Source of the DNA: Porphyromonas gulae DSM 15663
GTDB lineage: Bacteria > Bacteroidota > Bacteroidia > Bacteroidales > Porphyromonadaceae
Reading direction: 5' to 3'
NCBI RefSeq assembly: GCF_000378065.1
Contig: NZ_KB899149.1
Span: 1-64,000, forward strand
DNA: 64,000 bases
A program made the translations under genes and the position numbers. Below are positions 34,868 through 44,223 of the stretch, in pieces (position 1 is the stretch's first letter; every line of letters begins with the position of its first letter). The notes under the pieces were generated by a model. The model was not told the origin of the DNA. It saw nothing but the letters and a program-made list of their open reading frames with translations, and did not search any database.

Positions 34868-37800
34868 CTATTCGTTCAGAGCGATCATTCCCCGATCGGA
34901 TTCTCTGAACTTGCCGTTACGCAGGAGCTCCTCGACGGCATAATCTGTATGTGTCTGCACTTTCGTTCCGTTACGAGCGAACCCAAGAAGCTGGGCTGCC
35001 AGTTTGCACAGTTCGAGGCGAGGAAGAGCAAGCTGTTCCTCCATGATATGCATAAGGGCATTCATGATCTCGATGGTGGGAATTTCGCTGATCTCTCTGC
35101 CGGAATCCGTGCGGTAATAGTCGAATCCTTCGGCCGCTTCGCTGTCTATCCAAAGCGTGTGGCTCCCTTCGAAGGAAACGGGATCGTGGTATAATTTGTC
35201 CGTCAGGCTATCGACGAGAGTTCGCAGGCGAGGAGAGACCCGACTAAGACCGAAGTGCTCGACTACGCGTCTGTACAAAAGGGTATCGGTAATAGGCTGC
35301 TCGGTTTGGACGATGGATCGGATCGCCTTTCTTGCTTCTGCCTTGTTGGCGGTCAGGGTACTTAGGTCGGCAGTGTGGTTAGGAGCCTTCTCGATCGGGA
35401 AAGAGCGATAGGGTTGCTCTTTGCTCTTGGATGGCTTTTGGAGTGGGGCGGCAGAGGTGATGGAAAACTTCTTTACCGGCTGTACCGGTGCCATAGAGGA
35501 AATAGCCGGCAAGCGGAGCAAGGCATCTACTTGTTCGACAATACGGTCGATCACCCGATCCTTGTTTTCGAACCAATCCACACTCCATACTCTATGGATA
35601 TTCCAGCCGAGCATGCGAAGGACTCCCGGCCGGACGACTTCCCTATCGCGCGTGGTCTTCGTCTCGAAATAGTTTTTCCCGTCACACAAGATGCCGAGGA
35701 GGTATTGTTCCGGATTCTGCGGATGGCGTATGCCGAGATCTATTTTGAAGTTCGAACAGCCGATCATCGTGTCCGTCTTATAACCACGGCTACGCAGTGC
35801 AGCTGCCAGATCGGTTACGATCGCACTCTCGGCACGTACCTGACTGCTTCGATTGGGCAAATGAGACAATCCGTGTGCGGCAAACTCTAAAAGCAGGCGC
35901 AGTCCCTCCACACCGAGCGAATTGGTTCGTTTGAGATCTATCTGTTCGGGACTGAGCGAGGTATATATGATCATTTCGTATCGGGCACGCGATACGGCCA
36001 CATTCAGCCGGCGTTCCCCACCCTTGTTGTTCAAGGGACCGAAGTTCATCGACACCTTACCGTCCTTGTCCGGTCCATAACCGATGCTGAAGAGTATGAC
36101 ATCGCGCTCGTCTCCCTGCACATTTTCCAGATTCTTGATAAAGATCGGTTCGGCACCATGCAAAGCTTTCTGTTCCAATTCGGGCTTGGTGCTCAGAGCG
36201 TCCATCAGCATATCTTCTACAAGGTTTTGCTGCGCCTGACTGAAGGATACCACACCGATGCTTCGCTCGCACAGGGCCGGATCTTCCAACCGCCGGATAA
36301 TCTCATCGACGATGGCTTGGGCTTCTTTGCGGTTGCTTCTCGTATTCGACTTGTCGTACACGCCGTCTATCTTCACCAAGCTGACTTTCGAAACCCTGTC
36401 ATCAGTGGAGGGGAAGGTAAAGAGCTTGCCATCGTAGTAGCGACTGTTGCTGAACGCGATCAGGCTCTCATGCTTGCTTCGGTAGTGCCATGTAAGGTAT
36501 CGGGAAGGCATTGACAGAGAGATACAATCATCGAGGATACTCTCCATATCGTCTATGTAGGCATCTTCTTCGTTGTTCCTTCCGGTCATGAAGAAACTGG
36601 TGGGCGGCATCTGCTTCGGATCGCCCACCACGACGAGTGCCTTGCCTCGGGCTATGGCACCTACGGACTCGCTCGTCGGCATTTGCGAGGCTTCGTCGAA
36701 AATGACCAGATCGAATTTCTCTGCATCGAGGTCGATAAACTGGGCCACCGACAGCGGACTCATCAGCATGCAGGGACAGAGCTTGGGCAGAAGAGTGGGT
36801 ATTTGGTCTATGATCTTGCGAATGGAAGTCCCACGGCCTCCGTTGGCGATGTTTCGTTTCAGGATGCCCACCTCCGAACTGTTGGACGCAGTCATCGTCA
36901 GTTGGGGGATTTTCGCTGCCAAGCGGCAGTATAGCTCCTGCTTGCTAAGCTCTTGGAAATTGGCCGTCAGGAATCTGTACTTCTCTATGACGGATTCGAA
37001 GAGGATACCGTTGAAGAGCTGTAGGGTAGGATCTGATGCGATGGTCTCCTCTGCCATGCGCCTGTAGAGATTATGCGCAAAGGCTTCTGCCACAGATACG
37101 GCCGGCACGGATCCTTCGCCGTGGCATATCCTGTCGATGGCCGGTGCTGCTCCTGCATCCAAGAGAGCTCGCTTGCAGAGGATCCATTGCGACCAATCCT
37201 TCAACCGAGGCAGATGCTCTATCCAAACGGAAAGTTTGGCACAGATTTGTTCGTAGCCGGATGGAAGACTGATAGCGACGGAGTGGGCGAGGGAGTCCGA
37301 CACCTGTAGCAGCCGGACGGTTCGGTCATATATCTGCTGTAGTTTATTCCTGTTGGAATCGAAGATGGGTTGCCAATGGCCGCCGATCTTAGCAGTCACG
37401 GCTTGGCGGATCACTTCATAGCTTTGGCCTGTCTGCTCGGCATGACCGGCCAACAATCGGACAAATTCTTCGGATCGGTGAAGATTTTCTTGGGCCTGTA
37501 GCCATTCCCGGTCACTTCCCAAACCTCTGACATCGAACAAACGGATCAGCTCGGATTCGCTTCCACTGACCGATTCGCTCAGCTCTTGCAGAGCGCAGAG
37601 ACGTTCGATGAGCAAAGGCACTTCGGCTTTGGAGAGAGTGGGTTTATGACGGCGCAAACGCTTGACAAAAGAGCCGGAAGCAAAAAACCGAGGCAAGAAC
37701 CATTTACTTTCGATCATTTGCCATTCCGCACGCAGCCTGTGGCCGTCTTCTTCCAGAACAGTCGGTGCATAGTCTCGCGTAAGCTCTTCATGCAGACGGA

Positions 37801-40660
37801 GCCTATCACGAGCCGTACCCAGCAGATCGTGGGTTCGGATGCACGCTTGTCGGTTCTCGGCGAGGCGGAACAGGTCGTCATTGAAGCAGGAAATATGGAA
37901 CAGACAGCCGAGAATGTCGCGCATCCGGATCACGCCATCGACCGATTCGTCGGGACCAACACCCAACAGATCTTCCAGTGCCTGCGGAGCAGAGGACAAT
38001 TCTCCGAACAGGCGTTTGGCTTCTGCTAAGCTATCGCGCAGCGATGGCAGGTTCAGCATCGTCGGATCAGTCGGCTCCAAACCGTCCAGCGGATGTCCGG
38101 CCGGATGTCCGCTTACCAAAAACACAGTGTCCAGCTGGGTTATATCTTCGACGACTTTCTCTATCGCCTCTTTCTGCAATAGGGTTGCCGGCACTCGGCT
38201 GACATCCATATCCGCTCCTGAATGTCGAAGGAAACCCGATATACAGTCGAATAGCGAGAGTCCGAAGCCCCTCTCTTGGTGCAGGGCGTCTACGTATGCG
38301 ATGAGCTTGGAGCGGTGGGAGAAGAGTTCGTCCGCACAGCTCTGATAGTCGGTAGCCGGCTGCAGACGTCGGATGTCCAAGGCCGTTTGCATCTGACTGA
38401 GGAAGTGACTCTTGGTGACTTTGTTGGAGTGCAGCTCCAGACAGAAAGGTGCCAGACCGATCTTTTCCAGACGCTTTTGAACGACCGACAAGGCAGCCAT
38501 TTTCTCAGCGACGAAGAGTACGCGCTTGCCTCGGTACAGTGCGTTGGCTATCATATTGGTGATCGTCTGGGATTTTCCCGTGCCGGGAGGGCCATGAAGG
38601 ATGAAGCTCTTTCCTTTCCCCGACTCGATCACGGCCTCCAATTGCGATGAATCCACATCGATCGGGATGGAATAAGCCGTCGGAGGCACTGTGCTGTCGA
38701 TGATGCGAGCGTCGATTTCCTCTTCGCTGTGGTCGAACATTTGCAAGCGGTTGTTCATCAAACCGTTCAGGATAGGGTGCTCTTGCAGCTTATCGGCATG
38801 GGTGTGAATATCGTTCCACATGACGAATTTGTTGAAAGAGAACAACCCCACCATACTTTCTTCGAGCACATCCCAGCCTTTTTTGTCGCGAAGCTGTGAG
38901 CGAATAGCCGCCAAGACCAGTGGAATATCGGTACCCTTTTCGTCTTGAGGGAGCGTATTCAGGCCTGAGAGATCTATGCCGTATTGTTGCTTGAGCAGTT
39001 CGACCATCGTAATGTTCAGCATGGTCTCTTCGTCTCGGGTTCGCAGTTCATAGCCACGGCTTGCCCCTTTGCGGACGATCTCTATCGGCATGAGCAAGAT
39101 CGGGGCGTAGCGAGGACGATGACTCTGCTCCGTCTCCATCCACCTGAGTATGCCTATAGCCAGAAAAAGCGAGTTGGCTCCGTTCTCCTCCAGAGCTGTT
39201 CTGGATTTTCTGTACAAGTCTTTGAGGGTGTTTTGCAGTTCGCTTTCGTCCAAATAGGAGTAGAGCGTATTGCTATGCAGCCCCATCGTGACAGTGGCGG
39301 CTACGACCTCCGGATTGGTAGCGGAGTCGTATATACCATATTCGTTGGGACGGGCACATTCGTCGGAGGGCGCAGGCAAGATGATAAACTTGTTGCCGGC
39401 ATGGAGCGAATCCTCCAAAAGCTCGATGTTGTACGAGATAAGAGGCAAGGCTCTACGACCGGATCGGATATTGACAAGGTTGTTGCGCAGGGAAATATCC
39501 AGCAGCTTTCTTTCCCAAATATCCTGTTTGGTCAGCTCCTTATCGCTGTCCAGCTTGATGTCCAGCGGGCTGATCTTCATGATTCGCTTGGTGACATTGT
39601 CGTGCTTGATCCCCTCATTGACCAGCTCGAAGCCTCCCTCCGTAGCCACTCTCTGCGGCAGGGGTTTGATCCCTCCGAGCCGGCAAGCCACTACGTCTAT
39701 GAACATCTGAAACAAGCCCGTACGCAGCTGCTGCGTAGCCATTTCAACGGCCAGTTCGAAACTGACAGGCTCCGAGGCCGTCAGCATCGTACTCTCGACG
39801 AAGACAATATCGTGGATACCATTGGCACAGCCCTTGAGCAGAAACTCCCGATCGTCGCTGGTGGCCTGGCTATAGAATCGCTCTTCCTGCCAGACACCCA
39901 AAAAAATATGCCCTTCGAACAGGACCAAAAGGGGATAAAGCCCTATATGCTCTATACAAGCCGCGAAGAGCAGGGTCAAATCTATGCAAGTACCTATTTT
40001 TTCATTCAGCACCTTGTCTGCCAACCGGATCCGTTGGCCTGCTTTTTCGAAGCTCGCCGGCGGATTGCTATAGACGATCCCTTCCGAGCGCAAGGCCTCG
40101 TACACGGCGGCTACCTGCCAGCGAACGATGGAGGGGTCTTGCGATTGGTATCCGGATAGCGAGTTGGACTTTGTCCATCGCTCCATGAATTTGGCCGCCT
40201 TGACGAGAACACGGGAGAGAAGCGGATGATTCGGTGTGACGAATGCCGACAGTATCTCAGGCATTATGCGGATCCCGGCCCACTGGTCATAGGCCATCAG
40301 ATGCACTTCGTACTCTTCCCTGTAGATCTCTTCTTGCCCCACTCGGACGGTGCAGGAGAAGGAAGTGTCGAAGCCCTCTGTCAGCGAAATGAGCCGGGCT
40401 GCATCGACCTTCAGCTCCAGACCCTCCGCTTCTATGGTAGTACCTGTAGGAATCAGATCGAAATGACAGTCTGCCGGCTTGAGGTAAGCTCCTTCGATGA
40501 GGACGGTCGTATCCACCCAGTCGCGCCCGCTCTCGTTCGAGATGGCACAGCGACTGATGGTACGGATACCGTTGTGCTGGATGGCAAAATTGATAAAGTC
40601 GATATACTCTAAAATCAAAGCTCCGGAGTACGGGGCAGAAAAGGATTTGTTCGGCTCCAT
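34868..40660 (-). CDS. Giant DUF4011 helicase-nuclease, possible antiphage protein
   Basis: The 1930-residue protein contains, in order: a beta-rich N-terminus; a transglutaminase/protease-like segment (GTCIDLTLLFAACIEHIG and FEGHIFLG, about 218-253); a DUF4011 region (about 375-640); a superfamily 1 helicase with Walker A GPPGTGKSQT (about 690), Walker B LVIFDEASQMP (about 1320), GDPKQMPPTSFF, WHYRSKHESLIAFSN, QGDERDVILFS and NVAVSRARYEMI; a Vsr-like nuclease (about 1620-1680, with IDLGIR and CDGKNYFE); and a DUF3320 domain near 1770-1900. This order is known from large helicase-nuclease proteins implicated in phage defence (the Hhe type, as I recall). It starts 15 nt after a histidine kinase gene. 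Target and trigger are unknown. Confidence 0.9.
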   Translation of the reverse strand: MEPNKSFSAPYSGALILEYIDFINFAIQHNGIRTISRCAISNESGRDWVDTTVLIEGAYLKPADCHFDLIPTGTTIEAEGLELKVDAARLISLTEGFDTSFSCTVRVGQEEIYREEYEVHLMAYDQWAGIRIMPEILSAFVTPNHPLLSRVLVKAAKFMERWTKSNSLSGYQSQDPSIVRWQVAAVYEALRSEGIVYSNPPASFEKAGQRIRLADKVLNEKIGTCIDLTLLFAACIEHIGLYPLLVLFEGHIFLGVWQEERFYSQATSDDREFLLKGCANGIHDIVFVESTMLTASEPVSFELAVEMATQQLRTGLFQMFIDVVACRLGGIKPLPQRVATEGGFELVNEGIKHDNVTKRIMKISPLDIKLDSDKELTKQDIWERKLLDISLRNNLVNIRSGRRALPLISYNIELLEDSLHAGNKFIILPAPSDECARPNEYGIYDSATNPEVVAATVTMGLHSNTLYSYLDESELQNTLKDLYRKSRTALEENGANSLFLAIGILRWMETEQSHRPRYAPILLMPIEIVRKGASRGYELRTRDEETMLNITMVELLKQQYGIDLSGLNTLPQDEKGTDIPLVLAAIRSQLRDKKGWDVLEESMVGLFSFNKFVMWNDIHTHADKLQEHPILNGLMNNRLQMFDHSEEEIDARIIDSTVPPTAYSIPIDVDSSQLEAVIESGKGKSFILHGPPGTGKSQTITNMIANALYRGKRVLFVAEKMAALSVVQKRLEKIGLAPFCLELHSNKVTKSHFLSQMQTALDIRRLQPATDYQSCADELFSHRSKLIAYVDALHQERGFGLSLFDCISGFLRHSGADMDVSRVPATLLQKEAIEKVVEDITQLDTVFLVSGHPAGHPLDGLEPTDPTMLNLPSLRDSLAEAKRLFGELSSAPQALEDLLGVGPDESVDGVIRMRDILGCLFHISCFNDDLFRLAENRQACIRTHDLLGTARDRLRLHEELTRDYAPTVLEEDGHRLRAEWQMIESKWFLPRFFASGSFVKRLRRHKPTLSKAEVPLLIERLCALQELSESVSGSESELIRLFDVRGLGSDREWLQAQENLHRSEEFVRLLAGHAEQTGQSYEVIRQAVTAKIGGHWQPIFDSNRNKLQQIYDRTVRLLQVSDSLAHSVAISLPSGYEQICAKLSVWIEHLPRLKDWSQWILCKRALLDAGAAPAIDRICHGEGSVPAVSVAEAFAHNLYRRMAEETIASDPTLQLFNGILFESVIEKYRFLTANFQELSKQELYCRLAAKIPQLTMTASNSSEVGILKRNIANGGRGTSIRKIIDQIPTLLPKLCPCMLMSPLSVAQFIDLDAEKFDLVIFDEASQMPTSESVGAIARGKALVVVGDPKQMPPTSFFMTGRNNEEDAYIDDMESILDDCISLSMPSRYLTWHYRSKHESLIAFSNSRYYDGKLFTFPSTDDRVSKVSLVKIDGVYDKSNTRSNRKEAQAIVDEIIRRLEDPALCERSIGVVSFSQAQQNLVEDMLMDALSTKPELEQKALHGAEPIFIKNLENVQGDERDVILFSIGYGPDKDGKVSMNFGPLNNKGGERRLNVAVSRARYEMIIYTSLSPEQIDLKRTNSLGVEGLRLLLEFAAHGLSHLPNRSSQVRAESAIVTDLAAALRSRGYKTDTMIGCSNFKIDLGIRHPQNPEQYLLGILCDGKNYFETKTTRDREVVRPGVLRMLGWNIHRVWSVDWFENKDRVIDRIVEQVDALLRLPAISSMAPVQPVKKFSITSAAPLQKPSKSKEQPYRSFPIEKAPNHTADLSTLTANKAEARKAIRSIVQTEQPITDTLLYRRVVEHFGLSRVSPRLRTLVDSLTDKLYHDPVSFEGSHTLWIDSEAAEGFDYYRTDSGREISEIPTIEIMNALMHIMEEQLALPRLELCKLAAQLLGFARNGTKVQTHTDYAVEELLRNGKFRESDRGMIALNE

Positions 40661-40675
40661 ATTTCATTCGTATAC

Positions 40676-41863
40676 TTATGGCAGATCGGCCTGCTTCGGC
40701 AGCAGAATACGGAAAGTGGTACCAATACCCGGCTCCGATTGCTTTACGCTTATTTTCCCTTTGTGATATTTCTCTATGATTCGCTTTGCCAGAGACAAAC
40801 CCAAGCCCCAACCTCTGGTCTTCGTGGAATAGCCCGGACGGAATATATCGCGCATTTTCCCCTTGGGGATCCCTTTGCCCGTGTCGGTAATATCTATTAC
40901 TGCGTACGAGCCTTTCTCCTTGAGTTCGATCGTGATCTTTCCTTTGCCACTCATGGCATCGACGGCATTTTTGATCATATTTTCGATCACCCAACTGAAC
41001 AGCGGTGCCGAAAGGGCTATGCGCATGACCTCATTCGGCATCCTCAATTCTATGTCCACCTGTCGCGATACGCGGTAGCGCATGTAGTCCGCTGTGCTGC
41101 CCAAAGCCTGACGGACATCCTGTACTTCCGTCTTGGGTTCCGAGCCTACCTTTTGGAACCGTTCGGCTATCATACGCAGTCGGTCTATATCCTTTTCCAT
41201 CTCATTGGTGATAGATGGATCCTCTTCCGATGCCTTGAGGAGTTCCACCCATGCCATCAGGCTGGATATGGGTGTACCGAGCTGATGGGCAGTCTCTTTG
41301 GAGAGTCCGTTCCATACACGATTCTGTTCGGATCTGCGCTCAGCCAGCAAGGCCATGATGGAGATACCGAGGAAGACAAATATCACGCTCAGAGCTATAT
41401 AAGGCAATACCAACAGTCGCCGCAGGGTTTGGCTGTCGGAATAATAGAGGAATTGTGGCCGACGGGCCTCTATTTCTATTCGGATAGGAGGATACCCTTC
41501 CTTGAAATAACGAAGTTTCTTTTGGAGGTAGGGTAGTGCAGGTTTGCCGGCCGGAATGTCGATATTGTTGTGCGAAATAATGGAGTCTTTGGAATCGCAC
41601 AGGATGACGGGGATGCTATTATTGGATTGGATAATCTGCAAAACAAGGTCTTTGGCCAGAACGGCTTCATCGTCCGAAGCCACGATCTTGGTAGCCTGTG
41701 CCCATAGCTCGATTTTCTGCCTTTCCTCGCCGGCCATCTTATCGATCAGGCTGTCCGAAGCAAACAGCGTAAGGAGGGCAATAACCATGGCTGCGAAAAT
41801 AAAGGTAACGCGCATCGTGATGCGGCTCCGCTCGAAGAAAGTTTGATTACCGCTCCAGCTCAT
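40676..41863 (-). CDS. Orphan sensor histidine kinase
   Basis: The 395-residue kinase has a membrane helix at about 15-35, a periplasmic sensor of about 90 residues, a second helix at about 135-160 and a kinase core with H191 in KETAHQLGTPISSL, N box NMIKNAVDA, DTGKGIPKGK and GWGLGLSLAKRI. No response regulator is adjacent. It is followed after 15 nt by the giant helicase-nuclease gene on the same strand, so the two are probably cotranscribed. TATCTTTG at 41953-41946 (minus strand) is a possible -7 element. Confidence 0.88.
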   Translation of the reverse strand: MSWSGNQTFFERSRITMRVTFIFAAMVIALLTLFASDSLIDKMAGEERQKIELWAQATKIVASDDEAVLAKDLVLQIIQSNNSIPVILCDSKDSIISHNNIDIPAGKPALPYLQKKLRYFKEGYPPIRIEIEARRPQFLYYSDSQTLRRLLVLPYIALSVIFVFLGISIMALLAERRSEQNRVWNGLSKETAHQLGTPISSLMAWVELLKASEEDPSITNEMEKDIDRLRMIAERFQKVGSEPKTEVQDVRQALGSTADYMRYRVSRQVDIELRMPNEVMRIALSAPLFSWVIENMIKNAVDAMSGKGKITIELKEKGSYAVIDITDTGKGIPKGKMRDIFRPGYSTKTRGWGLGLSLAKRIIEKYHKGKISVKQSEPGIGTTFRILLPKQADLP

Positions 41864-42248
41864 ACCCTATAGTTTTCGCTTTTCGTTCTTGGTGAGGCCT
41901 CTTGTTCGTATTCTTTTGCATAAGAAAGTAGGTATGCTATGCGCCCAAAGATAGAGAATAATGGTCTACTGCGATAGGGAGATATTCCTCATTCTGTCCG
42001 AATTTCTCTCAGCTTCGGGCAGCTCTACAGCTCCATCATCGGACAAAGCTCTCCCCGTTCTTTCCCCGTGGGGGCGGATCCACAGAACCTCCTCTATTGA
42101 ACGCAAAATCCATACAATGATTGTATCGAGAACCGAAGAGGACAACCCTCGCCTATTCGACCGGAAGAAACTCCACAAGCAGAGACAGCTGACAGACATT
42201 CCTCCCACTAAAAGAAAGTGTAGGGAGCATCATCCCCTGTCGAATGAG

Positions 42249-42384
42249 TTTACGCGCGGAAATTTTCTCTTTTGTCCTTCCTGAAAATGTGGCGCGTAAA
42301 CTTTTTGGTTTTGGTGCGAGAAGTAAAAAAATCTCGCGCCACAGCGAAAAAATTCTCGCGCCGCTTTTCGGGAAAATACGCGCC
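42249..42384 (-). repeat. Dispersed palindromic repeat, copy 3 (extended)
   Basis: The core is 42281-42362; outer flanks GTTTACGCGCGG at 42248 and GGAAAATACGCGCC ending at 42384 extend it. Read on the minus strand the core has GGCGCGAGAATTTTTTCG, then GCGAGATTTTTTTACTTC, then ACCAAAACC and GCGCCACATTTTCAGG. It aligns block by block with the other three copies. Confidence 0.8.
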
Positions 42385-42585
42385 ACAATCGGAGCATTTC
42401 CCGTTCGTATTTCCGAGGCTGTCAGTCGTAGACTTTCCGACAATGGTGAGGCTCTAACGCCTCCATCCTACAGACTCGGCCAACAGACAAGCACGACATC
42501 CCCACACATTGCCCTCGCATTAGACTGATGGGGTCATAACAGCTGATGCAGGAAGGTGCATAAAAGAAAAATTTTCCGGAATCAT

Positions 42586-42615
42586 TTGGCACATAACGAA
42601 AAAAGCATACCTTTG
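42586..42615 (+). promoter_or_regulatory. tRNA-Lys promoter
   Basis: TTG at 42586-42588, exactly 19 nt, then TACCTTTG at 42608-42615: a perfect match to TTG-N19-TAnnTTTG. Transcription should start near 42622, about 35 nt before the mature tRNA. Confidence 0.88.
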
Positions 42616-42656
42616 CAGCGTCAAAATCAAAAGGGGCTTTCCTTTTGATGGGTATT

Positions 42657-42729
42657 GACTCCGTAGCTCAGTTGGTAGAGCAAATGACTCTTAATCATTG
42701 GGTCGTGAGTTCGAGCCTCACCGGGGTCA
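42657..42729 (+). tRNA. tRNA-Lys, anticodon CTT
   Basis: A complete cloverleaf can be folded: acceptor GACTCCG/CGGGGTC, D arm GCTC/GAGC, anticodon stem AATGA/TCATT with loop CTCTTAA (anticodon CTT at 42690-42692, reading AAG), and T arm GTGAG/CTCAC with TTCGAGC. The discriminator is A and CCA is not encoded. Confidence 0.97.
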
Positions 42730-42745
42730 CAAAACAATAGCAGAG

Positions 42746-42790
42746 AGGGCTGTGTTGAAATAGTTTTTTTTCGACACGGCCCTTTTACTT
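42746..42790 (+). terminator. Terminator of tRNA-Lys
   Basis: AGGGCTGTGTTGAAA pairs with TTTCGACACGGCCCT through two G-U pairs; TTTTACTTTT follows. The stem sequence resembles the hairpin repeats at 4127 and 20987. Confidence 0.82.
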
Positions 42791-43181
42791 TTATATTCGG
42801 GTTCGCCTTTTTCCGGGAGGAAAGCTCTCGCATCAGGCCTTCCGGCCCCCCTGCCCTCGAAGGGACAGAGATATAAAAAGAGCCTTTCGCCCTATTCGGC
42901 AGGGCTGCTGCATATATTACTATATTAGGTATATGAATGAAAGAACAGGACGATTAACGGCTGAGGTGAAATAAATTATATCTTTGTGCAAGTATTCATT
43001 CTAACAAAAGTGTAAGTATCAATAGAATAGACCTTCTGTGTAGCCCGTATCTCGCATATATGTGCCGGAGGCACTGGGAAGTCCTGTTGTCGAGGGCGTT
43101 TTTCGTCTGTCTTGAAAGAGATGACCGAGAGTGATCGGGGAAGGCTTGCAGGGTCTTTTTCGTAATTCATAATAAACAGAT
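42791..43181. other. Spacer upstream of the DHOD-like gene
   Basis: About 390 nt without a supported gene. TATCTTTG at 42979-42986 could be the -7 element of the next gene, with a leader near 190 nt; no -33 TTG is at the right distance. Confidence 0.45.
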
Positions 43182-44162
43182 ATGATCGATTTGTCCACTG
43201 AGTTCGCCGGCTTGCGCCTGAAAAATCCTATTGTCGCAGCAAGTTCGGGACTGACCCGCAACCTCAAAACCATCAAAGATCTCGAAGCAGCGGGTGTTGC
43301 TGCCATCGTACTGAAATCACTGTTCGAAGAGCAGATCGAGGCAGAAATGTCCCAAATGATGTCCCCGATGGATTACCCTGAGGCGGCAGACTATATCAAT
43401 GCCTATGTACAGAGCAACGAGATCTCCAAACACCTCGACTTCCTTCGCGAAGTGAAGCGCGAGGTGGCTATCCCCGTAATAGCCAGCATCAACTGCTTCC
43501 GCTCCGATTCGTGGGTGGACTTTGCCAAACAGTTCGAAGAGGCCGGAGCCGACGCTCTCGAAATCAACGTGATGCGACTCAATACCGATCTCTTCTTCGA
43601 TGCCAACAAGGCCGAACAGATGTATGTGGATATTATCAGTTCTCTGATCAAAGCCATCAGAATCCCTGTAGCGGTGAAGCTGTCCAAGTCTTTTGCCAAT
43701 ATCCCATCTCTCGTCGATAAGCTGCGGGCGGCAGGAGCCAAGGGGGTAGTACTTTTCAATCGCTCATACCAGCCGGACATCGACATCGACAAGGTGCAGA
43801 TGGTGGCCGGAGACGTATTTACCTCTGCCGGAGAAATCTCGGACACGATTCGCTATGCCGGTATCGTCAGCGCATTGGTGCCGGGCATATCCATCGCCTC
43901 TTCCACGGGTGTTCATGATGGAGAGGCTGCACTCAAGTGCCTGCTGGCCGGTGCACATGTGACGCAGATATGTACCGCTCTTTACAAAAAGGGACCTCAA
44001 TTCGCGGCCGAAATGATCGCCACCATTGAGAGCTGGATGCAAGTAAAGGGCTACTATTCGGTCAGTGAATTCCGAGGCAAACTGAATGCTGCAAGCGTGA
44101 AGTCGGCAACGATGTACGAGCGTATGCAGTTCATGAAGTACTTTGCCAATAAAGATAATTGA
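43182..44162 (+). CDS. Dihydroorotate dehydrogenase-like flavoprotein
   Basis: The 326-residue TIM-barrel protein belongs to the DHOD family (GLRLKNPIVAASSGLTRN at the N-terminus, VAVKLSKSFANI in the middle, SSTGVHDGEAALKCLLAGAHVTQICTAL at the phosphate-binding end, suggesting FMN). It is not a plain PyrD: the position of the catalytic NxSCPN segment reads EINVMRLNTDLFF. A group of DHOD-like proteins of unknown substrate has this trait. The OmpA-type gene follows after 61 nt and has its own -7 match at 44175-44182. Confidence 0.85.
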   Translation: MIDLSTEFAGLRLKNPIVAASSGLTRNLKTIKDLEAAGVAAIVLKSLFEEQIEAEMSQMMSPMDYPEAADYINAYVQSNEISKHLDFLREVKREVAIPVIASINCFRSDSWVDFAKQFEEAGADALEINVMRLNTDLFFDANKAEQMYVDIISSLIKAIRIPVAVKLSKSFANIPSLVDKLRAAGAKGVVLFNRSYQPDIDIDKVQMVAGDVFTSAGEISDTIRYAGIVSALVPGISIASSTGVHDGEAALKCLLAGAHVTQICTALYKKGPQFAAEMIATIESWMQVKGYYSVSEFRGKLNAASVKSATMYERMQFMKYFANKDN

Positions 44163-44174
44163 TCCCCTGCGGGA

Positions 44175-44182
44175 TAGCTTTG
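44175..44182 (+). promoter_or_regulatory. -7 element upstream of the OmpA-family gene
   Basis: TAGCTTTG fits TAnnTTTG; the only nearby TTG (44159-44161) is 13 nt upstream, which is short. Leader would be about 35 nt. Confidence 0.35.
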
Positions 44183-44223
44183 TGTGAACAAAGCATAGTG
44201 TAAACGAATAAAAAGAAGAGCTA

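Larger units (their letters stand above)
41864..42656. other. Divergent non-coding region with repeat copy 3
   Basis: The 793 nt between the histidine kinase and tRNA-Lys contain no supported gene. They hold a -7 element at 41946-41953 (-), the dispersed repeat (42249-42384) and the tRNA promoter (42586-42615). Confidence 0.6.

Noticed and set aside
38984-40159. 391-residue plus-strand frame inside the giant helicase gene
   Set aside because: Antisense to conserved helicase-type coding sequence; no motif.
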